From: Saprospiraceae bacterium
Lineage (GTDB): Bacteria > Bacteroidota > Bacteroidia > Chitinophagales > Saprospiraceae
Direction: 5' to 3'
NCBI GenBank assembly: GCA_016714895.1
Contig: JADKBV010000001.1
Location: 682,001 to 746,000 of the forward strand
Length of the DNA: 64,000 nt
Shown here: piece after piece, positions 18,074-27,404 of the stretch
Position numbering within the stretch: the stretch's first letter is position 1
How the letters are laid out: each line of letters opens with the position of its first letter
Notes under the pieces: model-generated
What the model saw: only the letters and a program-made list of their open reading frames with translations
Databases searched by the model: none
Told to the model about the DNA's origin: nothing
Program-made: the position numbers and the translations under genes

Positions 18074-18676
18074 ATGAAAATATTCCTTTTATCCCTTACC
18101 ATCCTTTTAGTAATTTTTATCGTATTTCAAATCTACACCTCTATGTCGACAGTCAAATCAGAAATGCAACCCTACAAAATAATCCGGGCAGAAAAATCTT
18201 TTGAGATAAGACATTATCCGGCAGCCAATATGGCTAAAATCGCGTCAAACACCAAGTCCTATCGTGATTTGGGCTACACCGGATTCCGTACATTGGCAAA
18301 TTATATTTTCGGAGGCAACAAAGAAAAAAAACAAATCGCCATGACATCTCCGGTTCATATGGATATAGGCGATACCGTTTCGACTATGGCCTTTGTGATG
18401 CCCTCAGACTTACAAAAAGAAAATTTGCCAACTCCGGACAATCTGGATATTACAATCCTAACCACAGAACCCGAGTATGTAGCTGCTCTCAGGTTCGGCG
18501 GATTTGCCAATACAAAAACCATCCATAAGTACAGCGAAAAACTTAAAACCATGCTGAAAGAAAAAGGAATTTCCTATACCGGAAATGTTCGTTTTCTTGG
18601 CTACAATCCACCATACCAAATTTTCGGTAGAAGAAATGAAGTCATTGTGACTTTAGAACCCGATGATTTTTTATAA
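18074..18676 (+). CDS. SOUL-family haem-binding-like protein
   Basis: A 200-aa protein with one N-terminal transmembrane or signal-anchor helix and a SOUL/HBP domain. Typical features: YKIIRAEKSFEIRHYPAANMAK near the start of the domain, GFRTLANYIFGGNKEKKQIAMTSPV in the middle and a VRFLGYNPPYQIFGRRNEV ending. Eukaryotic relatives bind haem or tetrapyrroles; bacterial members have no settled role. The anchor places the domain outside the cytoplasm, at the envelope. It lies 66 bp upstream of the peroxiredoxin, so an oxidative-stress association is possible. Confidence 0.85.
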   Translation: MKIFLLSLTILLVIFIVFQIYTSMSTVKSEMQPYKIIRAEKSFEIRHYPAANMAKIASNTKSYRDLGYTGFRTLANYIFGGNKEKKQIAMTSPVHMDIGDTVSTMAFVMPSDLQKENLPTPDNLDITILTTEPEYVAALRFGGFANTKTIHKYSEKLKTMLKEKGISYTGNVRFLGYNPPYQIFGRRNEVIVTLEPDDFL

Positions 18677-18741
18677 TCAAAAACTTTTTTAATACAAAAA
18701 TCACCCTTCAGTCACATCAGGCTGAAACAAACCCCACACAG

Positions 18742-19455
18742 ATGGAAACTCAAGAATTAATTACTCCGATGCCGCGAATCGGCGACAGTGCACCTGCCTT
18801 CAAAGCCATTACCACACAAGGTGAAATCAACTTTCCTTTCGACTATTCCGGTAAATGGGTTATTTTGTTCAGCCATCCCGCTGACTTTACGCCGGTATGT
18901 ACGTCAGAATTTATGACTTTTGCAAAAAGAGAACCCGAATTTACAGCTTTAGGATGTCAATTGGTCGGATTGTCTATTGACGGATTGTACAGCCATATCG
19001 CGTGGTTGAGAACCATTAAAGAAAAAATTGAATTTAAAGGCATGAAAAACATTGAAGTGACCTTTCCGCTTATTGAAGATATTACGATGGAAATAGCTAA
19101 AAAGTACGGTATGATACAACCTGGTGAAAGCTCCACCAAAGCCGTCAGAGCACTATTTTTTATCGATCCGAACGGAATCATTCGTGCCATCATCTACTAC
19201 CCCTTGTCCTTGGGGCGCAATTTTGACGAATTAAAAAGAGCGTTGATTGCCATGCAGACAGCTGACACATACGGGATAGCTACACCGGCAGATTGGCAAC
19301 CCGGTGAAGACGTCATTATTCCTACCGCAGGATCCTGTGGCGTAGCCAAAGACAGAATGGATTCCAAAGAAGATGGAGTCACGTGTTATGACTGGTTTTT
19401 TTGTACTAAACCCCTTCCTTTAGAAAAAGTAAATAACCCTAAACATGTTGTCTAA
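18742..19455 (+). CDS. peroxiredoxin, Prx6 / 1-Cys type
   Basis: A 237-aa peroxiredoxin with the peroxidatic Cys53 in HPADFTPVCTSEF, preceded by the conserved thioredoxin-like strand, and the long C-terminal extension typical of the Prx6/archaeal 1-Cys group. Additional Cys residues near the C-terminus (GSCGVAKD, TCYDWFFCT) could act as resolving cysteines. It reduces H2O2 and alkyl hydroperoxides in the cytoplasm. Its stop codon region overlaps the next gene by 11 bp. Confidence 0.92.
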   Translation: METQELITPMPRIGDSAPAFKAITTQGEINFPFDYSGKWVILFSHPADFTPVCTSEFMTFAKREPEFTALGCQLVGLSIDGLYSHIAWLRTIKEKIEFKGMKNIEVTFPLIEDITMEIAKKYGMIQPGESSTKAVRALFFIDPNGIIRAIIYYPLSLGRNFDELKRALIAMQTADTYGIATPADWQPGEDVIIPTAGSCGVAKDRMDSKEDGVTCYDWFFCTKPLPLEKVNNPKHVV

Positions 19456-19921
19456 AAAAATATTGGATCAGAAAATCATCCATATCATTAAAAATATCAG
19501 GAATGAATTTCCTGAATTATTAAAATATATTGATGAAATGCCTGTAAATATTTGCCAAAATGCGAAACATGGAGTCCATGCTATGGAATTAGTTGAGTAT
19601 CATAACTCTTTGGCAGCACTGTATAATGGATACGCGAAAAAAAACGAAGGTATCCATCAAATTCAAAACAAACAAATTTCTTTGTTTTATCCTATCTACC
19701 CTGCATCTGATGATATATATGTCAAAGGCCGGCATGAGACAGATGCGGACCCTGAAAACGTACTTCAAAACAAGGCGCCAAATGAAAAAGAAGGTCTTAT
19801 GAATGAGCTAAGTTTTGAAAACGACAAATCCGGCAAAGATTTGGATATTCCCGGATCAGAATTGGATGATCAGCAAGAAAGTACGGGAAGTGAAGATGAA
19901 GAAAATAATTATTACAGCTGA
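19445..19921 (+). CDS. hypothetical acidic-tailed protein
   Basis: A 158-aa protein that overlaps the peroxiredoxin gene by 11 bp. The N-terminal half is helical and basic (MLSKKILDQKIIHIIKNIRN). The C-terminal third is low-complexity and acidic (runs of D, E, S and N, such as GSEDEENNYYS), suggesting a disordered tail. I do not recognise the family. The overlap hints at translational coupling with the peroxiredoxin. No signal peptide or membrane segment. Confidence 0.55.
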   Translation: MLSKKILDQKIIHIIKNIRNEFPELLKYIDEMPVNICQNAKHGVHAMELVEYHNSLAALYNGYAKKNEGIHQIQNKQISLFYPIYPASDDIYVKGRHETDADPENVLQNKAPNEKEGLMNELSFENDKSGKDLDIPGSELDDQQESTGSEDEENNYYS

Positions 19922-20004
19922 TCGTTTTTGCAAAATAAATCTTCACCTGGTTAAAATTAAATCTTCAAGCAAAAAAAATAAGTAAAAATAAAAAATATCC
20001 AACG

Positions 20005-20034
20005 TTTGTCATTTACTAAATCAAAATATCTTTG
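20005..20034 (+). promoter_or_regulatory. promoter of beta-lactamase-like gene
   Basis: TTTG at 20005-20008 and TATCTTTG at 20027-20034, spacer 18 bp, fit the Bacteroidota promoter pattern. The ATG is 18 bp downstream, giving a near-leaderless mRNA. Confidence 0.55.
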
Positions 20035-20051
20035 TGGGACAATTGAGGTAA

Positions 20052-21167
20052 ATGAAAATTTTTTTATACATTTTATTAGGTTTAATCGCTGTTATAGGCT
20101 TATTTTTTGTTTGGTTTTTTCTATTCTATTTTAAAATTCCTGAGTTGAACATTCCTTCGGGAAGTAGGGATGACAAAAAATCCGAAATTTTGCACACGTG
20201 GTTTGAAAAACTCCGGGAAGAAAAAAAATGGAACGGTGGTGTCCTGTGGGCTAAAAATGGCAAACCCTTATTGCTCAAAACCTATGGATTTGCAAATCCT
20301 GAAAGTAACATAAACCTCACAGAATCCACCCTTTTTCCGCTGGCTTCTTTATCCAAACAATTTACCGCCTTCGGGATATTGGTCCTGCATGAAAAAGATT
20401 CTCTTGACATTGATGATGAAGTGGCTAAACATATCAAAGGTTTTACATACAAAGGAGTTACGATAAGGCATTTACTCAACCAAACTTCCGGAATTCCGGA
20501 TATATATATGGAACTTGCAGAAAGCCTTGAAAACAAAATACCTTTTCTCAACAATCAACATGTGGTCGATTTGCTGATCAAAGAAAACCGGAAGGCCGAT
20601 CACGCTCCCGGCGAAACATTTGTATATTCCAACACTAATTATGTTTTGTTGGCCTATATCATTGAAACTGTTAGTAATCAAAGTTTTGAAGATTTTATGA
20701 AAAATCAGGTTTTTACACCGTTAGAAATGAGACATAGCAGGGTGTGGAATCTCGCATCAAAAGACAAAACCTTTGAAGATAAAGCGGAAGATTTTGAAAA
20801 ATTATCATCCGCACCAAAAATATTAAAACCAACCTTTCTGGATGGTGTGAGTGGAGACGGAAGTGTTTATTGTTCACTCAAAGATTTTCTGATTTGGGAT
20901 CAGGTTTGGTATAAAAATCCTTTGATCACTTATAAAAATCTGAAGCTGGCAATGACCTCTTCTACCCTGTCCGACGGAACCAAATCGGATTATGGTTTTG
21001 GTTGGGTCACAACACCGGAAGGATGTTGGCACAATGGCGCATGGCTGGGAGCACGAACCTATATCAAAAGAGATACCATAGAAAAAACCTGTTTGGTCTT
21101 ATTGGACAATTCTTCGAATATGTTTATGGAAAAAATAGTAGATGAGATAAAAAAGACAGATCTGTAA
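20052..21167 (+). CDS. class C beta-lactamase-like serine hydrolase
   Basis: A 371-aa protein with an N-terminal membrane anchor (about residues 3-28) and a beta-lactamase/transpeptidase-like domain. Catalytic signatures: SxxK as S99-L-S-K102 (PLASLSKQFTAFG), YSN in ETFVYSNTNYVLL, and HNG in CWHNGAW (the KTG-equivalent triad). The family includes D-aminopeptidases, esterases and PBPs as well as AmpC; the active-site context fits the broad serine hydrolase group better than a true AmpC. It probably acts in the periplasm. It converges with the large T9SS cargo gene, whose stop lies about 25 bp downstream. Confidence 0.85.
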   Translation: MKIFLYILLGLIAVIGLFFVWFFLFYFKIPELNIPSGSRDDKKSEILHTWFEKLREEKKWNGGVLWAKNGKPLLLKTYGFANPESNINLTESTLFPLASLSKQFTAFGILVLHEKDSLDIDDEVAKHIKGFTYKGVTIRHLLNQTSGIPDIYMELAESLENKIPFLNNQHVVDLLIKENRKADHAPGETFVYSNTNYVLLAYIIETVSNQSFEDFMKNQVFTPLEMRHSRVWNLASKDKTFEDKAEDFEKLSSAPKILKPTFLDGVSGDGSVYCSLKDFLIWDQVWYKNPLITYKNLKLAMTSSTLSDGTKSDYGFGWVTTPEGCWHNGAWLGARTYIKRDTIEKTCLVLLDNSSNMFMEKIVDEIKKTDL

Positions 21168-21191
21168 TGCCTCAATCTTAAAACCTTCTCA

Positions 21192-24100
21192 TCATTCCAT
21201 TTTGATCATTTTAAGCATATGATTACTATCTGTTCCAACAAGATGGATAAAATATAATCCCGAACCTTTGGGAAGTAGATTTTCGAGGGGAAAATAATTT
21301 TTTCCTTTATCGACTGTCAAAGGTAAAAAAACCAAACTTCTCCCGTGAGTGTCCTTTATCTCAAGATTAAAAGTGGATTTTTTTACGGTTGATATCTCCA
21401 ACATCGCTGGTCCGACTGAAGGATTCGGAAAAACAGAAACCTCAAAATTGTCTTTGTCTGTATCTTCTGTGGCGACATCACATTGATAATCAATATCAAA
21501 AGTAAATGTTTCCTGACCGGAATGTCTGAATTGATAGACCATAAAAAAGTATGGCTTGCCGGACTCCGTTATAAAAACTTCATTATTTTCATAAAAAATA
21601 TGATATTCAAAACAGGTGGAATCCATGATTTTTGCACCGGTAATAGCTCCGTATTCTGTTTTGTATGTTAATGCACTGCCATCGCCGACAAAATGATACC
21701 AAAATTGATTCAAATATACATTAGTACATAAATCATCAATGACCAAACCGGCAGAATCCGGTTCAATAGTGTATGTTTTACATTTTAGATTTTCAGCTTG
21801 TCCCAAAAAAACGTGATCTATACCTTCAATACACCGCAAATGAAATGTTACTTCATTTAGCAGCGATGAGTTGAATTCATGGAATCCCAAATAATATATT
21901 TTACCCGGTTTTGTGGCAAGAATCAACGGATTATTTTCACCGGGATACACCGATTGACTATGGAGACAAACACCTTCACATACATCCAGAATATATAATA
22001 CCGAACCCGTAGTCACATTTGAAAAAGAAATTTCCATATTTTCACCTGTTCCTGTCATTTCAAACCAGGCAACACTTACCGAAGAGGAGTTACAAAAATT
22101 AATATTTGATGATGCATAATCCTTAAAGGATATGGTGTTTGTTTCACCGCAACTTATGGGTTCTGATGAAGCACAAAAGTGGTTGACTGCCAATGGAATC
22201 GTTTGACTTCGGAGCACACTGTTTTCTCCACTGACAAACAGGTAGTATGTTTTCCCCTTTTCTGCAAACCATTTAAATATTTCGTTTCCGGACGCATACG
22301 ACCTTTTTATACAAATCAACTGTTCACAACTTCCTTCAAAAAGTGAAAGATTAAGTAAAGGTAAATTAGTAGGAACATCCAAAATCAAAATAGAATCATT
22401 ACCGCTGAACGTATACCACACTCCCCTTTCGAACTGGGACAAACAAGGTGTATTCTCTTCACTTGTACTGTTTTCGACAATAACCTCCGTCATTCCTGAG
22501 GAAGGTAATGTAATGGCTCCGGAACACAAATCATTCACTAATACATCATTACAAAATGTCAGAATATTAACAGGTTGATTATCATTTGATTGGATAGAAA
22601 TCAAATATTCTTTGTTGGCTTCCGCAATGATATCCAATGTATTATCCGGCAAAAAAGAATATAAAGTTCCTCTTTTTAGACATACAAGTTCATTACAATC
22701 CTTTTTTTCAAAGATGTTAATATCCACAGAAATATTATCAGTTTGATTTGCCAAACGAAAGGACAATAATTGTCCGATTCCTGCTGTCTCATACCACAGA
22801 TCTTTCTGATATGGAAAACATGGGTTAGTCTCACTTGATAACGTAGCATAAGTCAAATCCGCTTTAATGGTGTCTCCACACATAAGTTCAATTGGATGAC
22901 TACAATCATCATTAGAAATAACATCGCGACACTCGGCCGAAAACATCAATTTGTCATAACTACTTTCATCGCCCGAAAAAACAAGGTAATAATCACTTAT
23001 CATATCCTGTCTGAAATAAATACTGTCCGTATTCCCGAAATTTCTGATGCATTCCAAACCATTACAATTCCCTTTTATGAGAGATACTGATCCAAAAAAC
23101 CGCGTTTGATTCAGGCGGTTTATGACAAATAATTTATCCGTTTTAGGGATATAAAACCATTGATGATATCCCTGAGAAATGGATGAACAGGATAGATAAT
23201 CATTAAATCCCAATGGGGAAGTAAAATTCAGATCAACGGTATCAGAACAATTCAAAAAAGAAGCGTTCGAACAACTCAGATTTTCCGGCAATTCAGAACA
23301 TGATACGTTTACCCGGATAGAAATCCCCGAATTATTGCTGTCTGAAAACTTAAAGTAGTAATCTGTATTGTTTTTTGTTTTTAAAACGACTTTTTGACCA
23401 TTTTGCTGTGTCAAAAATTTCTGAAACAAACATCTTCCGTTTTCTGCACATGAATTTTCAAAAACCAGCATATCCAATCCGGAAGATGTCAGATCGTTAA
23501 ACTCGAAAGTGAGCAGGGCATTATCTCCTCTGTAATAATAATACAGACCTTTATCTGTATCATCACATGGATTAGAGGTATCAGGTGCAATGTTTTGCGT
23601 ATTTCCGCTCAATTGATCACCACAATGTATTTCAATAGCCTCTGCACAAGCGTCATTTTCTGATTTTTCATCACAAGACAATCGAAGATGAACAAAATAT
23701 TCTTTTTGCTGATTGGTTTGGTATACAAATATATAATACGTTTTCCCCAATTCTGAAGCAAAACTAACCACATTACCTGAAAAATTAAACTGATAAGCCC
23801 GGATGCAAACAAGGCTGTCACATTGACCTTCTCCCAAAAGTATTTTCATATTATATAAATCCAAAGGATCACTGTCAAAAAATAGATTATGGGCTTTCCC
23901 ATTACCTTCAACTTTCAGCCAGGCGCCCTTAAACGGCTCACTGCAAAAACCGAATCCTGAAGGTGGATTATCGGCAACATAAACACTCTTTGTATCGCCG
24001 CAAGTCAGCTCTACAGCTTCAACACATGAACCGGGTATGGTACCTTCCATACACAAAATGGAAAAAGTCAGCATGTCGTCGTTATTTCCATGCTGATCAG

Positions 24101-27023
24101 GCTGAAGTGGTAGATTTCGCCCCAATTGAAGGAAATATGTTTTACCCGCAACAACAGGATAAACATATTCTGACTGTCTCTGATACTGTAAGTAGTCTAC
24201 CAAAACCAGACTGTCGCAATCATCTGATGATTCATAAAGAATAAAAGAAACCGGATACTGGGGTTGATTTTTTAAATCAATGCGGAATAGGTCCAGAGTT
24301 GGTTCAAAAGTGTACCAAGCCTGATGGTATAAAGTATTTCCATCTTCCAACACAAAAGATGACCTGTGATTCGGATCATATGTCAATCTTTGTCCACAGT
24401 CAACAGATAAACTTTCTTCACAATTTTCATAAGCCGGAGGCTCCGAACACATCACTGAAAAAGTCACTTTCTTTTCTGTTTCATAAGCAAATATCTCTAT
24501 ATAATAAGTGACCCCTACTTCAGTTGGAATAACGGTTTGTATAAAATAAGGATCGTAAAAAAAATCGGTGGTTATAGTTTCACAGTTGTTTTTGTAGACT
24601 CTTATGTATAAAGGAGCTCCCTGAATCGGTGTAATATTTGATAAAATGTAGTGATTACCATCTCCGTTTAAAGTTAAAATAACATTGCGTAATGCATATG
24701 ACAACGGATGCTTGATGTTGAGGGCATTTCCGAAATCAATGGTATTCGTTTCTCCACATGACAATTGAAGGGGGTTCTGACAATCAAAAGGCAGTTCTTC
24801 CAAACAATCTGTATTTACTGAAAAAGAAAGCGTGTCAAAAGTACTTATTCTGATAAATCCTGTTGCACCTGCTTCTTTAAAAACAATCAATTCATCATTT
24901 GAAGAAACTTCACACGAAAGTAAGCCACAAATTCCTGATAAAAAATCCAATTGCGCATAAGTGCCGGAAACTTTTATTTTGTAATACCCTTCCTCTTCCG
25001 GCAAAACATACCAAAAACCATAGGATTCATCACAATTTTTTTGAAAAGAAACATTGTGTGTCGACAAGTTTTGGCGTAAAGTGTCTCCGCATATAAGTAC
25101 AGAACTGTTCAAACATTCAGCGTTTAAAGCCTTGTCGTGACACAACAAATTGAATGTTTCTTCTTCAAATCCGGGATAAAATACTTCAAAAAAATACGTT
25201 TTCCCGACTTCTGAAGGAAAACGACGACCATGTAGGTTTGAAAACGCAAATGTATCTGCATAAATACATAAAAGTGCTTCGCAGCTGCCTTCGTAAATAT
25301 TGATTTTGCTGTAATTTCCTACCCGGGGCTCGTATATATTTCCATCTCCTGAAAAGGTATACCATTTACCTGAAAAATTACCACACTTTTGTGTATCGGT
25401 AAAAACTATCTCTGAAGTATTTTTAAGATTAAATGATGCCCCACAGAAAATTTCTTCAGCAAAGGAACAAATATTATTATCTTCGAAAGATCCACATGAT
25501 AAAATCAATTTTTTATTGACGGGTCCGTAAGTGTTTTTAAAAAATAAATAAACGGTCTGACCGGGTGGCACTATAAATGAAAGGGTACCATTTTCTTCAA
25601 AAGCGAAACTTCCTTCTTTGGTTGGTTTTGTTATACCACAGGAATCCAAAAACAAACTGTATTCGATATAACCATAAACCAAAGGATCTGCACTGGTTAA
25701 AATATAAGCTTCTTCCTGCCCTTGAAGAGTATACCAAAATCCGTTATCCCGATTTAAATTGCCATCACAATCTGAATTTTTACCACGATACACCTGATAA
25801 ACATCAATCGTATCTCCACATGATAAATTTCTTGCACATTGACAGGAAAATTGTTCATCAAGTACAGGGTGGCAGCTTGTTGTAAAGGAAAAAGATTCAG
25901 GATTCCTCATTGAAAACCTTAAATAAACCGTTGATAATTCCTTCGTGTTGACAAAAATATCATGGAGTTGATTGACATCTAAAGCAGCTACTAAATGCAT
26001 AGAATCCGGGAAGGCTACAGGTGCTGCAAAAACATGAACTATCAGATTATAAACATTTGTTATCTCAACAGAAATTTTTTGTTTACCGACAACATTATTC
26101 AATTTATACCAAAGAGATGGATAAAATTTTTCAACAAAATCCGAAGCAGTCCAGTCAATTACATCCTGTACCGTTTCACCACATAAAAGAGGTATAGCGG
26201 TACTGATATTTGCATGTGGCTGGGACTCACCGTTACATTGCAAAGAAAAAGCAACTGTTTCAGGTTCAACCCAGTAATTGTAGTAAAGAGCAATAAAATA
26301 CTCCTTACCTACTTCTGTCGAAACCTGTAACGATCGGACACCTTCAATAGAATTTGCACAGATATTTTGCCGGCAATTGCCGACAAATACTGTAGCTCGT
26401 ACATAATAAGAATCCCAGGAAAGTTGTCTGACTGTTCCATCTCCCGTAAACGAAATCCATCCTGTTGGCCAGATACCGGACGCACAGGAAACAGCCGATG
26501 AAGATTCAGCCGACAATTTGGAAAAATCCATCCTAAACGTTTCACCACAGTTCATATGTTTTGCTCCGGAACACAAATCATAAGCCGGAGTTTCTTCTTC
26601 TTTGTATATAAATGAAAAAGAAACAGGATCGCACTGATAATTATATTTACCAATAAAAATATAATAATCTTTTCCTGATTCAGCGTAAAAACTGCTTCTG
26701 CTGTCCGTGATACAACGTAGGTTGTCACAATCTCCCTCAAAAAGGTAAAATATAAAGCCTGCTGCTGCAGGTGTTTTTTCAGTTAATGAGACCCTTTTAT
26801 TATTACCAGCATACCGGTACCAAATACCATGAAATACTTTTTCTTCCGGGCAAAAAAATGTATCAAAGGCAGGCAATAAAATACTACCTGTTATCACCGT
26901 ATCCACGTCCAAAAGTGTGGCGTTTTGACACCAGTCATTTTCATATAAAGATTGTGTATTGCCGGAAAAAGGAAAAACTGAAAGCAATATTTTTGTAATA
27001 CAAAGCAAAAAGATTTTTTTCAT
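21192..27023 (-). CDS. giant modular T9SS-secreted protein, about 15 repeats
   Basis: A 1943-aa secreted protein with an N-terminal signal peptide. The body is about fifteen modules of roughly 120 residues. A typical module has a Cys-containing start, an LxCGDT/E-like motif near residue 12, a WYxxxGDG-type aromatic segment mid-module, an L/VFEGxCxxLxC segment, and a GKxYYI/VxV strand followed by a Cys. Modules differ strongly in sequence but keep the cysteines, suggesting beta-sandwich domains. The C-terminus (VFPNPSVGPAMLEI to the end) is a type A T9SS sorting domain. Function is unknown; it is probably a cell-surface adhesin or matrix protein. It is divergent from the 27405 cargo gene. Confidence 0.82.
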   Translation of the reverse strand: MKKIFLLCITKILLSVFPFSGNTQSLYENDWCQNATLLDVDTVITGSILLPAFDTFFCPEEKVFHGIWYRYAGNNKRVSLTEKTPAAAGFIFYLFEGDCDNLRCITDSRSSFYAESGKDYYIFIGKYNYQCDPVSFSFIYKEEETPAYDLCSGAKHMNCGETFRMDFSKLSAESSSAVSCASGIWPTGWISFTGDGTVRQLSWDSYYVRATVFVGNCRQNICANSIEGVRSLQVSTEVGKEYFIALYYNYWVEPETVAFSLQCNGESQPHANISTAIPLLCGETVQDVIDWTASDFVEKFYPSLWYKLNNVVGKQKISVEITNVYNLIVHVFAAPVAFPDSMHLVAALDVNQLHDIFVNTKELSTVYLRFSMRNPESFSFTTSCHPVLDEQFSCQCARNLSCGDTIDVYQVYRGKNSDCDGNLNRDNGFWYTLQGQEEAYILTSADPLVYGYIEYSLFLDSCGITKPTKEGSFAFEENGTLSFIVPPGQTVYLFFKNTYGPVNKKLILSCGSFEDNNICSFAEEIFCGASFNLKNTSEIVFTDTQKCGNFSGKWYTFSGDGNIYEPRVGNYSKINIYEGSCEALLCIYADTFAFSNLHGRRFPSEVGKTYFFEVFYPGFEEETFNLLCHDKALNAECLNSSVLICGDTLRQNLSTHNVSFQKNCDESYGFWYVLPEEEGYYKIKVSGTYAQLDFLSGICGLLSCEVSSNDELIVFKEAGATGFIRISTFDTLSFSVNTDCLEELPFDCQNPLQLSCGETNTIDFGNALNIKHPLSYALRNVILTLNGDGNHYILSNITPIQGAPLYIRVYKNNCETITTDFFYDPYFIQTVIPTEVGVTYYIEIFAYETEKKVTFSVMCSEPPAYENCEESLSVDCGQRLTYDPNHRSSFVLEDGNTLYHQAWYTFEPTLDLFRIDLKNQPQYPVSFILYESSDDCDSLVLVDYLQYQRQSEYVYPVVAGKTYFLQLGRNLPLQPDQHGNNDDMLTFSILCMEGTIPGSCVEAVELTCGDTKSVYVADNPPSGFGFCSEPFKGAWLKVEGNGKAHNLFFDSDPLDLYNMKILLGEGQCDSLVCIRAYQFNFSGNVVSFASELGKTYYIFVYQTNQQKEYFVHLRLSCDEKSENDACAEAIEIHCGDQLSGNTQNIAPDTSNPCDDTDKGLYYYYRGDNALLTFEFNDLTSSGLDMLVFENSCAENGRCLFQKFLTQQNGQKVVLKTKNNTDYYFKFSDSNNSGISIRVNVSCSELPENLSCSNASFLNCSDTVDLNFTSPLGFNDYLSCSSISQGYHQWFYIPKTDKLFVINRLNQTRFFGSVSLIKGNCNGLECIRNFGNTDSIYFRQDMISDYYLVFSGDESSYDKLMFSAECRDVISNDDCSHPIELMCGDTIKADLTYATLSSETNPCFPYQKDLWYETAGIGQLLSFRLANQTDNISVDINIFEKKDCNELVCLKRGTLYSFLPDNTLDIIAEANKEYLISIQSNDNQPVNILTFCNDVLVNDLCSGAITLPSSGMTEVIVENSTSEENTPCLSQFERGVWYTFSGNDSILILDVPTNLPLLNLSLFEGSCEQLICIKRSYASGNEIFKWFAEKGKTYYLFVSGENSVLRSQTIPLAVNHFCASSEPISCGETNTISFKDYASSNINFCNSSSVSVAWFEMTGTGENMEISFSNVTTGSVLYILDVCEGVCLHSQSVYPGENNPLILATKPGKIYYLGFHEFNSSLLNEVTFHLRCIEGIDHVFLGQAENLKCKTYTIEPDSAGLVIDDLCTNVYLNQFWYHFVGDGSALTYKTEYGAITGAKIMDSTCFEYHIFYENNEVFITESGKPYFFMVYQFRHSGQETFTFDIDYQCDVATEDTDKDNFEVSVFPNPSVGPAMLEISTVKKSTFNLEIKDTHGRSLVFLPLTVDKGKNYFPLENLLPKGSGLYFIHLVGTDSNHMLKMIKME

Positions 27024-27404
27024 AACAACTTAATTTATGATGATCTGGCTTTTAACCGACATTTTAATTTTAACAGAATAAAGGTAAAATAAAGACAATT
27101 AAATGGTATACTTTTTTTAATATTTTTTAATAACTTCGCTTCATTTGTCTTCATGGTACTTTTTTTAGTAATATTTTGTTCATATTTAAATAACTGCATT
27201 TTGTCAAAATTTTATACATGGAGTAAACAAACTATTCTCATTAAAAAAATCAGTCCCCTTTATTTTTATATCATTCAGACCAAAAAAAATCTCATCTGAT
27301 TATACAATCATTGTTGATATGGTCTAATATTTTCCAACAATTCTGAATGCCCTAAATAAATTAACTACTTTTGTATAGTTTTTCAGATAATCAAAATTTA
27401 CCGA
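27024..27404. other. divergent promoter region between two cargo genes
   Basis: A/T-rich, no gene. On the plus strand TACTTTTG at 27366-27373 matches TAnnTTTG for the 27405 gene. On the minus strand TACCTTTA at 27079-27086 is a near match for the giant gene. Confidence 0.45.
27366..27373 (+). promoter_or_regulatory. -7 promoter element of the 27405 gene
   Basis: TACTTTTG, about 32 bp upstream of the first ATG. A -33 TTG is not clear. Confidence 0.42.
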
